In this document: positions 55,153-62,578 of the stretch, piece after piece
Layout: each line of letters opens with the position of its first letter
Position numbering within the stretch: position 1 is the stretch's first letter
NCBI RefSeq assembly: GCF_025150745.1
Contig: NZ_CP102282.1
Span: 62,001 to 126,000 of the forward strand
Direction: 5' to 3'
Source: Eubacterium ventriosum
GTDB lineage: Bacteria; Bacillota; Clostridia; Lachnospirales; Lachnospiraceae
DNA length: 64,000 nt
Position numbers and translations under genes: made by a program
Notes under the pieces: generated by a model
Seen by the model: only the letters and a program-made list of their open reading frames with translations
The model's database searches: none
What the model was told of the DNA's origin: nothing

Positions 55153-55161
55153 TGCAACAGC
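55126..55161. terminator. terminator at the end of the truncated glyoxalase, also usable for the ABC operon
   Basis: GCTGTGGCACTA and TAGTGCAACAGC (one mismatch) around a 12-base loop, followed by six T on the plus strand and by CTTCTTTTC on the minus strand. Confidence 0.75.
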
Positions 55162-55207
55162 CTTTTTTATATTATATACTATATTTTTAAAGTATGGCCC
55201 TTATTTA

Positions 55208-56095
55208 TTATTCAACCACTCCGCCTTCAACTACAAGTTTTTCAGGATCGATACTATCTCCGTAAACACTCTTTAATGTTTCATCAAAGTCCTTATGGAA
55301 GAATTTTTCCTTAGCCAATGTCTTAATTTCATCATTTAACCAGTTAAGCAACTCTGTGTTACCCTTCTGTACTGCAGGTGCAATTGTGTCAATATCTCCA
55401 AGTGATTCAACTCCTACTACGAATCCTTTGTTCTGTTTTGCCCATGCAAGAACTTCTGTGTTGTCTGTTGAGAATGCATCTCCACGGCCATCTAACAAAG
55501 CATCATATGCTTCCTGATATTCATCAAATTTTACAAGTGTTACATCAGGATAGTTTTTTGAAAAATATGTTTCTGCTGTTGTTCCCTTAACAACAATTAA
55601 TTTCTTTCCCTTTAACTGATTTACATCTGTTATTTCTGCCTTTTGTGGTGAAACAATTCCAAGTGCCACCTTCATATATGGAAGTGCGAAATCAACCTGT
55701 TCTTTTCTTTCATCAGTTACTGTAAAGTTTGCCAATGTAATGTCAACTTTTGCTGATTTTAAATATTCAACACGGCTTGCTGCCTCTACATAAACAAAAT
55801 CAACTGCATCTTCACTACCAAGAAGATCCTTTGCAATTCTCTTTGCAAAATAAACATCATACCCCTGAACTTTTCCATTTTCGTCTACATAACCAAATGG
55901 ATTCTTGTCGCTAAACACACCAATTTTGATTTTGCCTGACTTCTTAATTTCGTCAATAGTTCTAGCCTTTGCCGTAGCTGATGCCTGACTTGCATTTTCT
56001 GCTCCATTCTGTGTAGTATTGCTGTTTCCACATCCTGCAATAACTCCTGCAATAATACCAACTACCAATAAAACTCCTAAAATTTTCTTTTTCAT
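55208..56095 (-). CDS. amino-acid ABC transporter substrate-binding lipoprotein (cysteine-type)
   Basis: 295 aa, family 3 solute-binding protein. The lipobox GVIAGC anchors it outside. KIKIGVFSDKNPFGYVDENGKVQGYDV and the region AANFTVTDERK..VDFALPY (here LANFTVTDERKEQVDFALPY) mark the polar amino-acid class, and the start resembles Campylobacter CjaA, a cysteine binder. Last gene of the transporter operon permease-permease-ATPase-SBP, though a 150-bp repeat separates it from the ATPase gene. AGGAGGG precedes the ATG. Confidence 0.88.
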   Translation of the reverse strand: MKKKILGVLLVVGIIAGVIAGCGNSNTTQNGAENASQASATAKARTIDEIKKSGKIKIGVFSDKNPFGYVDENGKVQGYDVYFAKRIAKDLLGSEDAVDFVYVEAASRVEYLKSAKVDITLANFTVTDERKEQVDFALPYMKVALGIVSPQKAEITDVNQLKGKKLIVVKGTTAETYFSKNYPDVTLVKFDEYQEAYDALLDGRGDAFSTDNTEVLAWAKQNKGFVVGVESLGDIDTIAPAVQKGNTELLNWLNDEIKTLAKEKFFHKDFDETLKSVYGDSIDPEKLVVEGGVVE

Positions 56096-56140
56096 CCTGA
56101 TTCCCTCCTAAAAAATTTTTGCTGATTTAACCAGCTTTAT

Positions 56141-56297
56141 ATCTAAACATTTTCTTATCTAAAGCTGTTTAAAGATTGTTTTAACATTTGTATCTCTAAA
56201 TATTTTCGTATTAAAAACTGTTTAAAGCTACTTTGACATTTATATATCTAAACAGTTTCATATTGAAAACTGTTTAAAAACTGTTTTGCCCTTTGCG
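56141..56297 (-). repeat. three tandem copies of the 3' end of the ATPase gene (52-53 bp period)
   Basis: The last codons and stop of the ATPase gene are followed by two more degraded copies downstream. Stop-codon positions repeat at 56248, 56196 and 56143, and each copy contains a TTTAAACAG-type core and a GTTTAG or TTTAG end. The extra copies are not translated as part of the gene. Confidence 0.65.
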
Positions 56298-56997
56298 TCT
56301 TTGGATTTTCGAAAAATCTTTTTGGCTCAGATTCTTCTACTATTTTTCCCTTATCTAAGAAAATAACCCTGTCTGCAACTGCTTTCGCAAACTCCATTTC
56401 GTGGGTTACTATAATCATGGTCATTCCTGTTTGGGCAAGTTCAAGCACCACCTGCAAAACCTCCCTTACCATTTCCGGATCAAGTGCCGCTGTTATTTCA
56501 TCAAGAAGTAAAATCTCCGGATTCATAAGCAAAGCTCTTACTATTGCAACTCTCTGCTTCTGACCGCCTGAAAGCTGTCGTGGGTAACTATCCTTTTTCT
56601 CCAAAAGTCCAACCCTTTCAAGCAACTTTTCGGCTTCTTTTTCAACATCGCTCTTTTTTCTTTTTTGAGCTTTAACCGGTGCCAAAATCAGGTTATCCAT
56701 AATTGACATATTTGGAAATAAGTCATAACTTTGAAAAACCATGCCTATTTTTTCTCTAATTAAATGAATGTTCTTTTTTTCATTCTCATAATTTTGTCCG
56801 TCTAATTTGAGTGCACCCTCATTAATACTTTCAAGCTTATTCAAACACCTTAAGAAAGTACTTTTTCCACAACCTGACGGGCCGACTATAACCACAACCT
56901 CGCCTTTTTCGATTCCAAAAGATATATCGTCTAAAACATTTGTTTTTCCATCATATGATTTCTTTAAATGTTCAACTTTCAAAATTTTTTCTGCCAT
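56248..56997 (-). CDS. amino-acid ABC transporter ATP-binding protein
   Basis: 249 aa. Walker [10 protein letters not shown] near 38-46, Q-loop [10 protein letters not shown], signature [15 protein letters not shown], Walker [16 protein letters not shown]-loop IIVTHEM. Polar amino-acid type (GlnQ/TcyN-like). AGGAG precedes the ATG. It follows the second permease by 9 bases. Confidence 0.95.
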   Translation of the reverse strand: MAEKILKVEHLKKSYDGKTNVLDDISFGIEKGEVVVIVGPSGCGKSTFLRCLNKLESINEGALKLDGQNYENEKKNIHLIREKIGMVFQSYDLFPNMSIMDNLILAPVKAQKRKKSDVEKEAEKLLERVGLLEKKDSYPRQLSGGQKQRVAIVRALLMNPEILLLDEITAALDPEMVREVLQVVLELAQTGMTMIIVTHEMEFAKAVADRVIFLDKGKIVEESEPKRFFENPKTQRAKQFLNSFQYETV

Positions 56998-57006
56998 GAT
57001 TTTCTC

Positions 57007-57684
57007 CTATCCTGCTAACTTTTTCCCCAAGAATGCTGACAATCTTGAAAAAGGAAAGCATATTACAAAATACATAAGGAATATTGCACCGTATACCCAA
57101 AGTGCCGAGTCGCTAGCGGTATATCTTGATGCGTCAATTATTTGTTTTCCAACCTTTACTACTTCCACAACGCCGATAAGCACTACCAAAGATGTTGTTT
57201 TAATCATACGTGTAAGCAGATTGATTGCCGATGGAAGCAGCCTTCTTATAGTCTGTGGAAAAATAATATAAATAAATACCTGCAATTTTGTAAGACCAAG
57301 CCCATAACCGCTTTCATATTGGTGCTTTGGTATTGAAATAAGTGCGCTTCTAACAAGGTCGCCCATTTCAGCCGTGCCCCAAAATGTGAACACTATGACC
57401 GCCGCCAATTCTCCCGGCATGTTCATTCCCAAGTGCTTGGCTGCCCCAAAATAAACAAGGAAAAGTAACACTAGTTGAGGCATAATTCTTACAATTTCCA
57501 GATAAATTCTGCAAATCAATTTGACTACTTTGTTTTTTGATGTCATTATCATTCCCAAAATGAATCCCAGTATAATTGAAAAAATCATTGCTATAAGAGC
57601 AATTCGTAATGTTACCCAAAGTCCCTGGCATAGCCTTAGAAAATTGTTGCCTTTAAACAACACACTAATCCCCATATTCTGCAT
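57007..57684 (-). CDS. amino-acid ABC transporter permease (second)
   Basis: 226 aa from ATG 57684 (GGAGG upstream); overlaps the first permease by 20 bases. His/Glu/Gln/Arg/opine permease type, about five helices, with the EAA-loop RSALISIPKHQYESGYGLGLTKLQ split as ISIPKHQYESGYGLGL. Works as a pair with the next-upstream permease. Confidence 0.93.
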   Translation of the reverse strand: MQNMGISVLFKGNNFLRLCQGLWVTLRIALIAMIFSIILGFILGMIMTSKNKVVKLICRIYLEIVRIMPQLVLLFLVYFGAAKHLGMNMPGELAAVIVFTFWGTAEMGDLVRSALISIPKHQYESGYGLGLTKLQVFIYIIFPQTIRRLLPSAINLLTRMIKTTSLVVLIGVVEVVKVGKQIIDASRYTASDSALWVYGAIFLMYFVICFPFSRLSAFLGKKLAG

Positions 57685-58324
57685 AGCGAACCCTCCTTTC
57701 AACCAAACTGCAAATCAATGAAATCGGAAGCAAAATAATAAGGTAAGCAATAACCAACATAAATAATGCTTCATCTGTTTTGTAATAAATTCCAATTAAA
57801 TCTTTTGTAATAAACATTAAATCAGCCAATGCCACAGCACTAAAAACTGATGTTTCTTTTATTAAAAATATAATGTTGGCACAAAATGCCGGAATTGAAT
57901 TTGAAACTGCCTGTGGAAGAATTACATATCTAAAGGTCTGTGATTTTTTCATTCCAAGGCTTAATGCTGACTGAATTTGAATGCTTTCCACATTATCAAG
58001 TCCGCTTCTAAAAGCCTCTGCCATATAACTTCCTCCAAGGAAAGCCAATCCTATAACACCACACTGCTCCGATGTAAGTACAATTCCAACCTTTGGCAAT
58101 CCAAAATATAAGAAAAATAACTGAATCAACAACGGTGTGTTTCTTGACAATTCAATATAAAATCCAACTATTTTGTCTAAAACCGGCACCTTAAAATATC
58201 TAATCAGGCTTACGATTAAGCCTACAACTATAGCAAGCAAAATCCCCCAAAATGCCATAATCAATGTTAACTTTGCTGCTTCCACATACAAGGGTATATG
58301 CTCATTAATAAAATTAAAGTCCAT
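57665..58324 (-). CDS. amino-acid ABC transporter permease (first)
   Basis: 219 aa, same family, with ELSRNTPLLIQLFFLYFGLP and EAA loop AFRSGLDNVESIQIQSALSLG. Its ATG (58324) shares one base with the stop of the upstream leader peptide (TAATG). A modest ribosome site (GCAGG) is present, so translation may depend on the leader. Confidence 0.93.
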   Translation of the reverse strand: MDFNFINEHIPLYVEAAKLTLIMAFWGILLAIVVGLIVSLIRYFKVPVLDKIVGFYIELSRNTPLLIQLFFLYFGLPKVGIVLTSEQCGVIGLAFLGGSYMAEAFRSGLDNVESIQIQSALSLGMKKSQTFRYVILPQAVSNSIPAFCANIIFLIKETSVFSAVALADLMFITKDLIGIYYKTDEALFMLVIAYLIILLPISLICSLVERRVRYAEYGD

Positions 58325-58419
58325 TAGTCTACCTGCTTTCTAACTGTGCTATGTGAATATGTAAGAGAATTGCACATACATACTGAACTATATTTTAAAA
58401 ATTCAATAATACCTCTCAT
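58324..58419 (-). CDS. 31-aa leader peptide with Cys-Met-Cys, upstream of cysteine-type ABC operon
   Basis: Short frame with GGGAGAG seven bases before ATG 58419. It encodes MRGIIEFLKYSSV, then CMCNSLTYSHST, and ends VRKQVD. Codons 14-16 are TGT ATG TGC. Its stop overlaps the permease start by one base. The transporter downstream looks like a cysteine importer, so the peptide is well placed to sense Cys-tRNA or Met-tRNA shortage or to couple translation. Confidence 0.6.
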   Translation of the reverse strand: MRGIIEFLKYSSVCMCNSLTYSHSTVRKQVD

Positions 58420-58458
58420 TTTTAATCTCTCCCTTTTTCCCTATTGGTATTGTAGGAT

Positions 58459-58488
58459 ATGATAGTTTTTAAAAACGTTTTTTATCAA
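58459..58488 (-). promoter_or_regulatory. promoter of leader peptide and ABC operon
   Basis: Minus-strand TTGATA (58483-58488), 18-base spacer, TATCAT (58459-58464), placing the start about 30 bases before the leader ATG. Confidence 0.45.
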
Positions 58489-58636
58489 TGGTTTTTTACT
58501 AAATTTTCTACCAATTTCTGTATTATATGCATTTTTGTGAAAATTTAACACATATTCATCTTATTTCTTATAAACAATTAGTTTTTCACTTTATTAATTG
58601 GGGTGGAATTTTTTGACAGTTTGGAATATTTTTTCA

Positions 58637-58664
58637 TTGAAAACCGCAGAGATTATTGTATAAT
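58637..58664 (+). promoter_or_regulatory. promoter of the PRTase-like gene
   Basis: TTGAAA, 16-base spacer, TATAAT. Confidence 0.65.
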
Positions 58665-58705
58665 TGTTTTATAAGTTTGTACGGCTAAAAATTGAATATT
58701 GGCAG

Positions 58706-58729
58706 GTAATCAATTTCCAGATTGATTAC
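58706..58729 (+). promoter_or_regulatory. hairpin directly before the ribosome site of the PRTase-like gene
   Basis: GTAATCAAT and ATTGATTAC form a perfect 9-bp stem with a 6-base loop, ending four bases before AAGGAGG. Confidence 0.5.
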
Positions 58730-58745
58730 GGAAAGGAGGCCCTTT

Positions 58746-59393
58746 ATGATTAAAAACAAAATCGTGAAATACTATGCCAGAAAGGACTCTAACATTGCAT
58801 TAAAAGTTATTCCTGGGCATTTTGTTACTAATCACTCACACCTTAATTATTATCTTGACATGACTACTATGAAGACACGTCAGAACGAAGCTGAACGAAT
58901 CGCCATTGCCATGAAGGATTATTATAATGTTATGGATAAGCCAATTGATACAATTGTTTGTTTAGACGGTTGCGAAGTTATCGGTGCTTTTCTTGCAAGT
59001 GAGCTTAGCAGATCAGGAGTTTTATCAACTAACGCACATAAGACTATTTACGTCGTCACTCCTGAATTTAATTCCAACGGACAGATGATTTTCAGAGATA
59101 ACCTGAAACCTGAAATCTATGGAAAGAACGTTCTTCTGCTTCTTGCTTCAGCAACAACAGGAAAGACTGTCCGCAACAGCATTGAATGCATCGAATATTA
59201 CGGTGGCATTCTTCAGGGTATCTCAGCTATCTTTAGCGCAGTTGATTCAATTAACGGACATAGAATTGATGCACTATTTAGAGCAGATGATATTCCTAAC
59301 TATGAAGCATTTGCTCACAGTGATTGTCCAATGTGCAAGGAAGGCAAACCTGTAGAAGCACTGGTTAACGGATATGGATATAGTGAGATATAG
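58746..59393 (+). CDS. orotate phosphoribosyltransferase-like PRTase
   Basis: 215 aa from ATG 58746 with AAAGGAGG upstream (the frame opens eight codons earlier without a site). A type I PRTase fold is suggested by PIDTIVCLDGCEVIGAFLA and NVLLLLASATTGKTVRNSIE, where the usual acidic PRPP-loop pair is replaced by ALL-ASATTGKT. Ends with CPMCKEGKPVEALVNGYGYS. It is often called orotate PRTase in related genomes, but a true pyrE exists at 11878-12558, so this is probably another PRTase or regulatory protein. Confidence 0.75.
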   Translation: MIKNKIVKYYARKDSNIALKVIPGHFVTNHSHLNYYLDMTTMKTRQNEAERIAIAMKDYYNVMDKPIDTIVCLDGCEVIGAFLASELSRSGVLSTNAHKTIYVVTPEFNSNGQMIFRDNLKPEIYGKNVLLLLASATTGKTVRNSIECIEYYGGILQGISAIFSAVDSINGHRIDALFRADDIPNYEAFAHSDCPMCKEGKPVEALVNGYGYSEI

Positions 59394-59495
59394 GATTATT
59401 TGATATAGAAGTATTTAATTTCGTTTTATACAATTTAGAAATTATTTTAGATTTATTTTTAATTTGTACAGCCGTATTTTCTGGAGAAATTTATT

Positions 59496-59717
59496 TTAAT
59501 AAGATACACTTTTAGGTGTATTGCAGAAAGCACATCCCATAGGGTGTGCTTTCTGTTGTTTTTTGGGGATGACTTTGTATTTTCGGCTACGATTACGTGT
59601 CGGTGAGCCAAAATGCCGGCCCCCGGGGGTGTGGACACCGCCCCGAACGACTTTGTACGAAAAATGAGAAGAGAAATCTTCAAACACACACAATTTTTGC
59701 CACCAAAAAACCACCAC
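59496..59717 (-). other. GC-rich remnant element with small shadow frames
   Basis: About 220 bp whose middle (about 59580-59660) is strikingly GC-rich with CCCCCGGGGG, GGTGTGGACACC and a 13-bp hairpin at 59525-59554 (AGAAAGCACA.. / ..TGTGCTTTCT). A minus frame reads HTPGGRHFGSPTRN and KAHPMGCAFC, strings I have seen in short Lachnospiraceae predictions linked to dispersed repeats. No start site; probably a decayed mobile or repeat element. The hairpin may also end the PRTase transcript. Confidence 0.45.
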
Positions 59718-59752
59718 ACCGGCAGCCCCATATTTCTGCCAATGTGGTGGTT
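59709..59752 (-). terminator. terminator of the NYN protein gene
   Basis: AACCACCACA-TT-GGCAG pairs with CTGCC-GG-TGTGGTGGTT on the minus strand, followed by TTTT. It lies about 100 bases after the stop. Confidence 0.8.
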
Positions 59753-59848
59753 ATGTTTTCTCTTAAATTGTAAATCTCTAGAATCCTATAATTCTTCTAC
59801 CATATCATTTACACTTATTGCAATCTTTAGAGCTTTTTTCTACATTCT

Positions 59849-60613
59849 CTAACTATTGCTATTGCTCCACAAACCTTCTTCTTCAAGTCTGTCCCAGTTT
59901 ACAACAAGTACTTTTGGCTTCTTTCCTCTGTATTGCTTCTCTTCTTCAGCCAAATACTTATTACTCATTAAGTCGTCAAGTGCAGCCTGTATTCTTTCTC
60001 TTGAAACTCCACTATGTGCTGAAACATTATCAATGGTTTTATAATATGTTGCCATTTTGCGTCTTTTCTTTAAAATGTATAATGACTTCAAAATCGCATC
60101 ATAATAATAGTGCTGTTCCTGATTTGTTCTTGGCATTTCAACATATGAGTTAGCTGAAGATTTAAGCTTGTTACTTAACGATCTCTTCACGCCATAAATA
60201 ATAACTTTCTTCTTTAATTCACGAAGATACTTAATTGCCAAATTAAAATGTGCATCACCTGTAAATATAACAAATACATCCGGCGAATCTTTTTTTGCCG
60301 CTTCACGATAAATTGCATCTAATATAATAAAATCTGTAAAATCCTTATCTACACCATCTTTAGTGCTTGCGGTGTGCACAACATTTTTTGTAATTTTTTC
60401 TAATTTAGGTAATTCTTTTTCTATTGCACTACCATTAAAATCCCCAAAAAACATTAACTTTTTCACATTATATTCTTCTGTAAGTTCATCATACCATTCC
60501 TGCACATTAGGTTTCATTGAAAAAATATTATTGTATCCATAGTACCAATGTTCATAGTCTACAAATACTGCTGCGCTAGGCTTATCGCTTTTTTTGAATA
60601 AATTGCTAAACAA
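59849..60613 (-). CDS. NYN (PIN-like) domain protein
   Basis: 254 aa. The NYN nuclease fold: AAVFVDYEHWYYG at the start, LMFFGDFNGSA, KDGVDKDFTDFIILDAIYR (acidic site) and DVFVIFTGDAHFNLAIKYL near 110-125; all four conserved Asp positions are present. A winged-helix-like part (SRERIQAALDDLMSNKYLA) follows to the end. Likely a metal-dependent RNase. TTG start at 60613 with AGGAGG six bases upstream. Confidence 0.85.
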   Translation of the reverse strand: MFSNLFKKSDKPSAAVFVDYEHWYYGYNNIFSMKPNVQEWYDELTEEYNVKKLMFFGDFNGSAIEKELPKLEKITKNVVHTASTKDGVDKDFTDFIILDAIYREAAKKDSPDVFVIFTGDAHFNLAIKYLRELKKKVIIYGVKRSLSNKLKSSANSYVEMPRTNQEQHYYYDAILKSLYILKKRRKMATYYKTIDNVSAHSGVSRERIQAALDDLMSNKYLAEEEKQYRGKKPKVLVVNWDRLEEEGLWSNSNS

Positions 60614-60676
60614 CGTTCTCCTCCTTTCCCAGTTAATCTATTGCATTATAACAAATTTTTGTCATAAGGTAAACAA

Positions 60677-60707
60677 CCGCCGCAAAATCCACAACGGTTT
60701 GCGACGG
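60677..60707. other. GC-rich hairpin
   Basis: CCGCCGCAAA and TTTGCGACGG with one mismatch and an 11-base loop, in an otherwise AT-rich gap upstream of the NYN gene. It may be the end of a lost gene. Confidence 0.35.
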
Positions 60708-60719
60708 TCAAGTTTTTAA

Positions 60720-61016
60720 TATTTCGTTACAAAAATTGTATATTGGATTAATGGCAAGGGAATTGAAATAACCACTGCAAAAGATATTTCTAATATTATG
60801 AACATATTGTCTTACACTGAATTGTCAAAATATGAAATCAAAGAAGAAAAAGCCGGTGGATTTTATATTGATATTTATTGTGGTAATGATGTAAAACGAC
60901 TGACAATGCTAAGTGATTATATTGTGTTGGATGGGGTAAGTTATAAAACAAATGAAGATTTGACAAAGATAATTCAGCCGTATATGGATAATGTGTATGG
61001 GAAATACATAGAATAA
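60720..61016 (+). pseudogene. 5'-truncated open frame
   Basis: The frame is open from 60720 and encodes about 98 residues (KIVYWINGKGIEITTAKDI, then ISNIMNILSYTELSKYE, ending MDNVYGKYIE), resembling the end of DUF5301-like lipoproteins. There is no ATG before 60798, and that ATG has no ribosome site. Probably the 3' end of a lost gene. Confidence 0.4.
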
Positions 61017-61043
61017 ATAATAAACGGGAGTTCATCAGGGGAT

Positions 61044-61364
61044 ATACCCCAAAAATAGAAAGATTTGAAATGTCGGGGTACATTTATCGCATTTTCAAAC
61101 TATATGTTGCATAAAAATGATGGAGTTTGAGGCAAGTGTACCCAGAAAATTAAGGATTTTCAAATGTCGGGGTACATTTATCGCGTTCTCAAACTATATG
61201 TTGTGTAAAATCATTGAAATTTTAGACAAACGTACCCCCAAAAAATTGGGAATTTAAAATATCGGGGTACACCTAGGATAAAATATCACTTATAAGTGGC
61301 ATGTAACATTCAAAAATGTGAAATTTGTACCCCAAAAATCAAGGAAAAAATTATATCGGGGTAC
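61044..61364 (+). repeat. tandem palindromic repeat array, locus 2 (four units, 94-bp period)
   Basis: Palindromes bounded by (G)TACCCC and GGGGTAC at 61044-61081, 61138-61175, 61232-61270 and 61327-61364; start spacing 94, 94 and 95. Linkers 1 and 2 share ATTTATCGC and TCAAACTATATGTTG; the third linker is different. Same family and same orientation as 20911-21136. Non-coding. Confidence 0.85.
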
Positions 61365-61379
61365 CGGGAGCAAAAAAGA

Positions 61380-61434
61380 CTTCAATGCTAATTAATAGTT
61401 CGTTGTAATTGTAACAAACTAATTAGCGTTGAAG
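61380..61434 (-). terminator. terminator of small frameshifted gene
   Basis: CTTCAACGCTAATTA and TAATTAGCATTGAAG form a long nested stem, followed by TCTTTTTTG on the minus strand. Confidence 0.65.
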
Positions 61435-61477
61435 CCTTGTTAATTCATAAACGGAACATTATTGTTTCCTGACTTTG

Positions 61478-61742
61478 TTATGATTCTTTTTCTTCAATAT
61501 TATTGTTCAGCACCTCAACAAAACTGTCCTCATGTGCTTCATGTAAAGGATTGTACATTTCTTTTATTCCATTAACTGATATATAATACATATGTGGGAT
61601 TTTTGTATTCGTACTCTCTGGCCATACCGGACGCAATAAACATATCCATAAATTCATCCAAATCCATATTGCAATCATAAACTGCATCTCCCAGATTATT
61701 CATTGCCTCTTCTCTTTCAAAATCATCAAATGTACAAGTCAT
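61478..61742 (-). pseudogene. small gene, apparently frameshifted
   Basis: ATG 61742 with AAGG upstream opens a 56-codon frame (MTCTFDDFEREEAMNNLGDA, later MDMFIASGMAREYEYKNP) that stops at 61572. A second frame, overlapping near 61600, continues protein-like (YYISVNGIKEMYNPLHEA to the stop at 61478). One base change in the A-run near 61590 would join them to an 88-aa protein. No family recognised. Confidence 0.35.
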
Positions 61743-61798
61743 TCTAACCTTCCCCTTTACTGTTGAACATTAATATCTCAAAACAATCAATTATAATT

Positions 61799-62362
61799 CT
61801 ACTTTGTTTTCTTATTCCTTGTGGCTGACCACTTTGAATAAATCGTCTTATTATTTGATACTTTATACGTTCTTATTCTAACATAATATTTCTTTTTATT
61901 CTTTAACTTTCTAATCGTTCTAACAGTTGTAGAATTACTTTTTATTGTAATTTTCTTACCTTTTTTGAAAGATTTATTAGTTGCATATTGCAACTGATAT
62001 CCTTAAACTCCTGAAACTTTTTTCCATTTTATTTTAATAGATTTCTTTCCACTATTAACACTTTTAATTGCTGTTGCATTTACGTATGTATTGTTAATAG
62101 CTGTATTCGAAATATCTTTATTTGTATTGTTGATTATATGTTTTATATCTGGTTCTGTTGACTTCTGTAACGCATCCGTATAACTATCCTTATATGAATA
62201 TCCACATTCTTTACATTTATGTAATGTATATCCACTTTCACTTTCGGTTGGTTTAATTACTGTATCGACATATTTATGTCCTAACGCATCTATTGTTTCT
62301 GTATACGACTCATCACATTCAGTACATATATATTTTTTAACTCCTAACTTTGAGGCATCCAT
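61799..62362 (-). pseudogene. remnant of secreted protein with zinc-ribbon-like and FN3 domains
   Basis: The frame from about 62390 reads SDPTFKMDASKLGVKKYICTE, then two CxxC pairs (CTEC, CKEC), and an FN3-like end cut by an in-frame TAA at 62003 (KKVSGV stop, then GYQLQYATNKSFKKGKK). The same frame stays open to 61799 (IYSKWSATRNKKTK), so one AAA/AAG to TAA change interrupts the domain. No start codon or ribosome site is upstream. N-terminally deleted and nonsense-mutated. Confidence 0.65.
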
Positions 62363-62506
62363 CTTAAACGTCGGATCACTTGAAACGCGGTGACAATGTT
62401 AATATTTCTACCCTGGCATATTTGTGTAAGATTTTAGAATGTTCAATAGAAGATGTTGTTAGCATAAAATATTAGTAGAAATTCCAAAGACTTTTCTACT
62501 TAACAA

Positions 62507-62554
62507 AAAATACTACTTTATCAGATGTAATCTCATTTGATAAAGTAGTATTTT
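62507..62554 (-). terminator. terminator of dapL
   Basis: AAAATACTACTTTATCA and TGATAAAGTAGTATTTT, perfect stem with a 14-base loop, followed by T-run on the minus strand. Confidence 0.85.
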
Positions 62555-62578
62555 TATGTTCTAAAATATTTCTAATCC

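Noticed and set aside
61044-61364. Integron attC array
   Set aside because: Palindromes have regular size and sit in non-coding DNA without cassettes, the GTTRRRY core is absent and no integrase is nearby.
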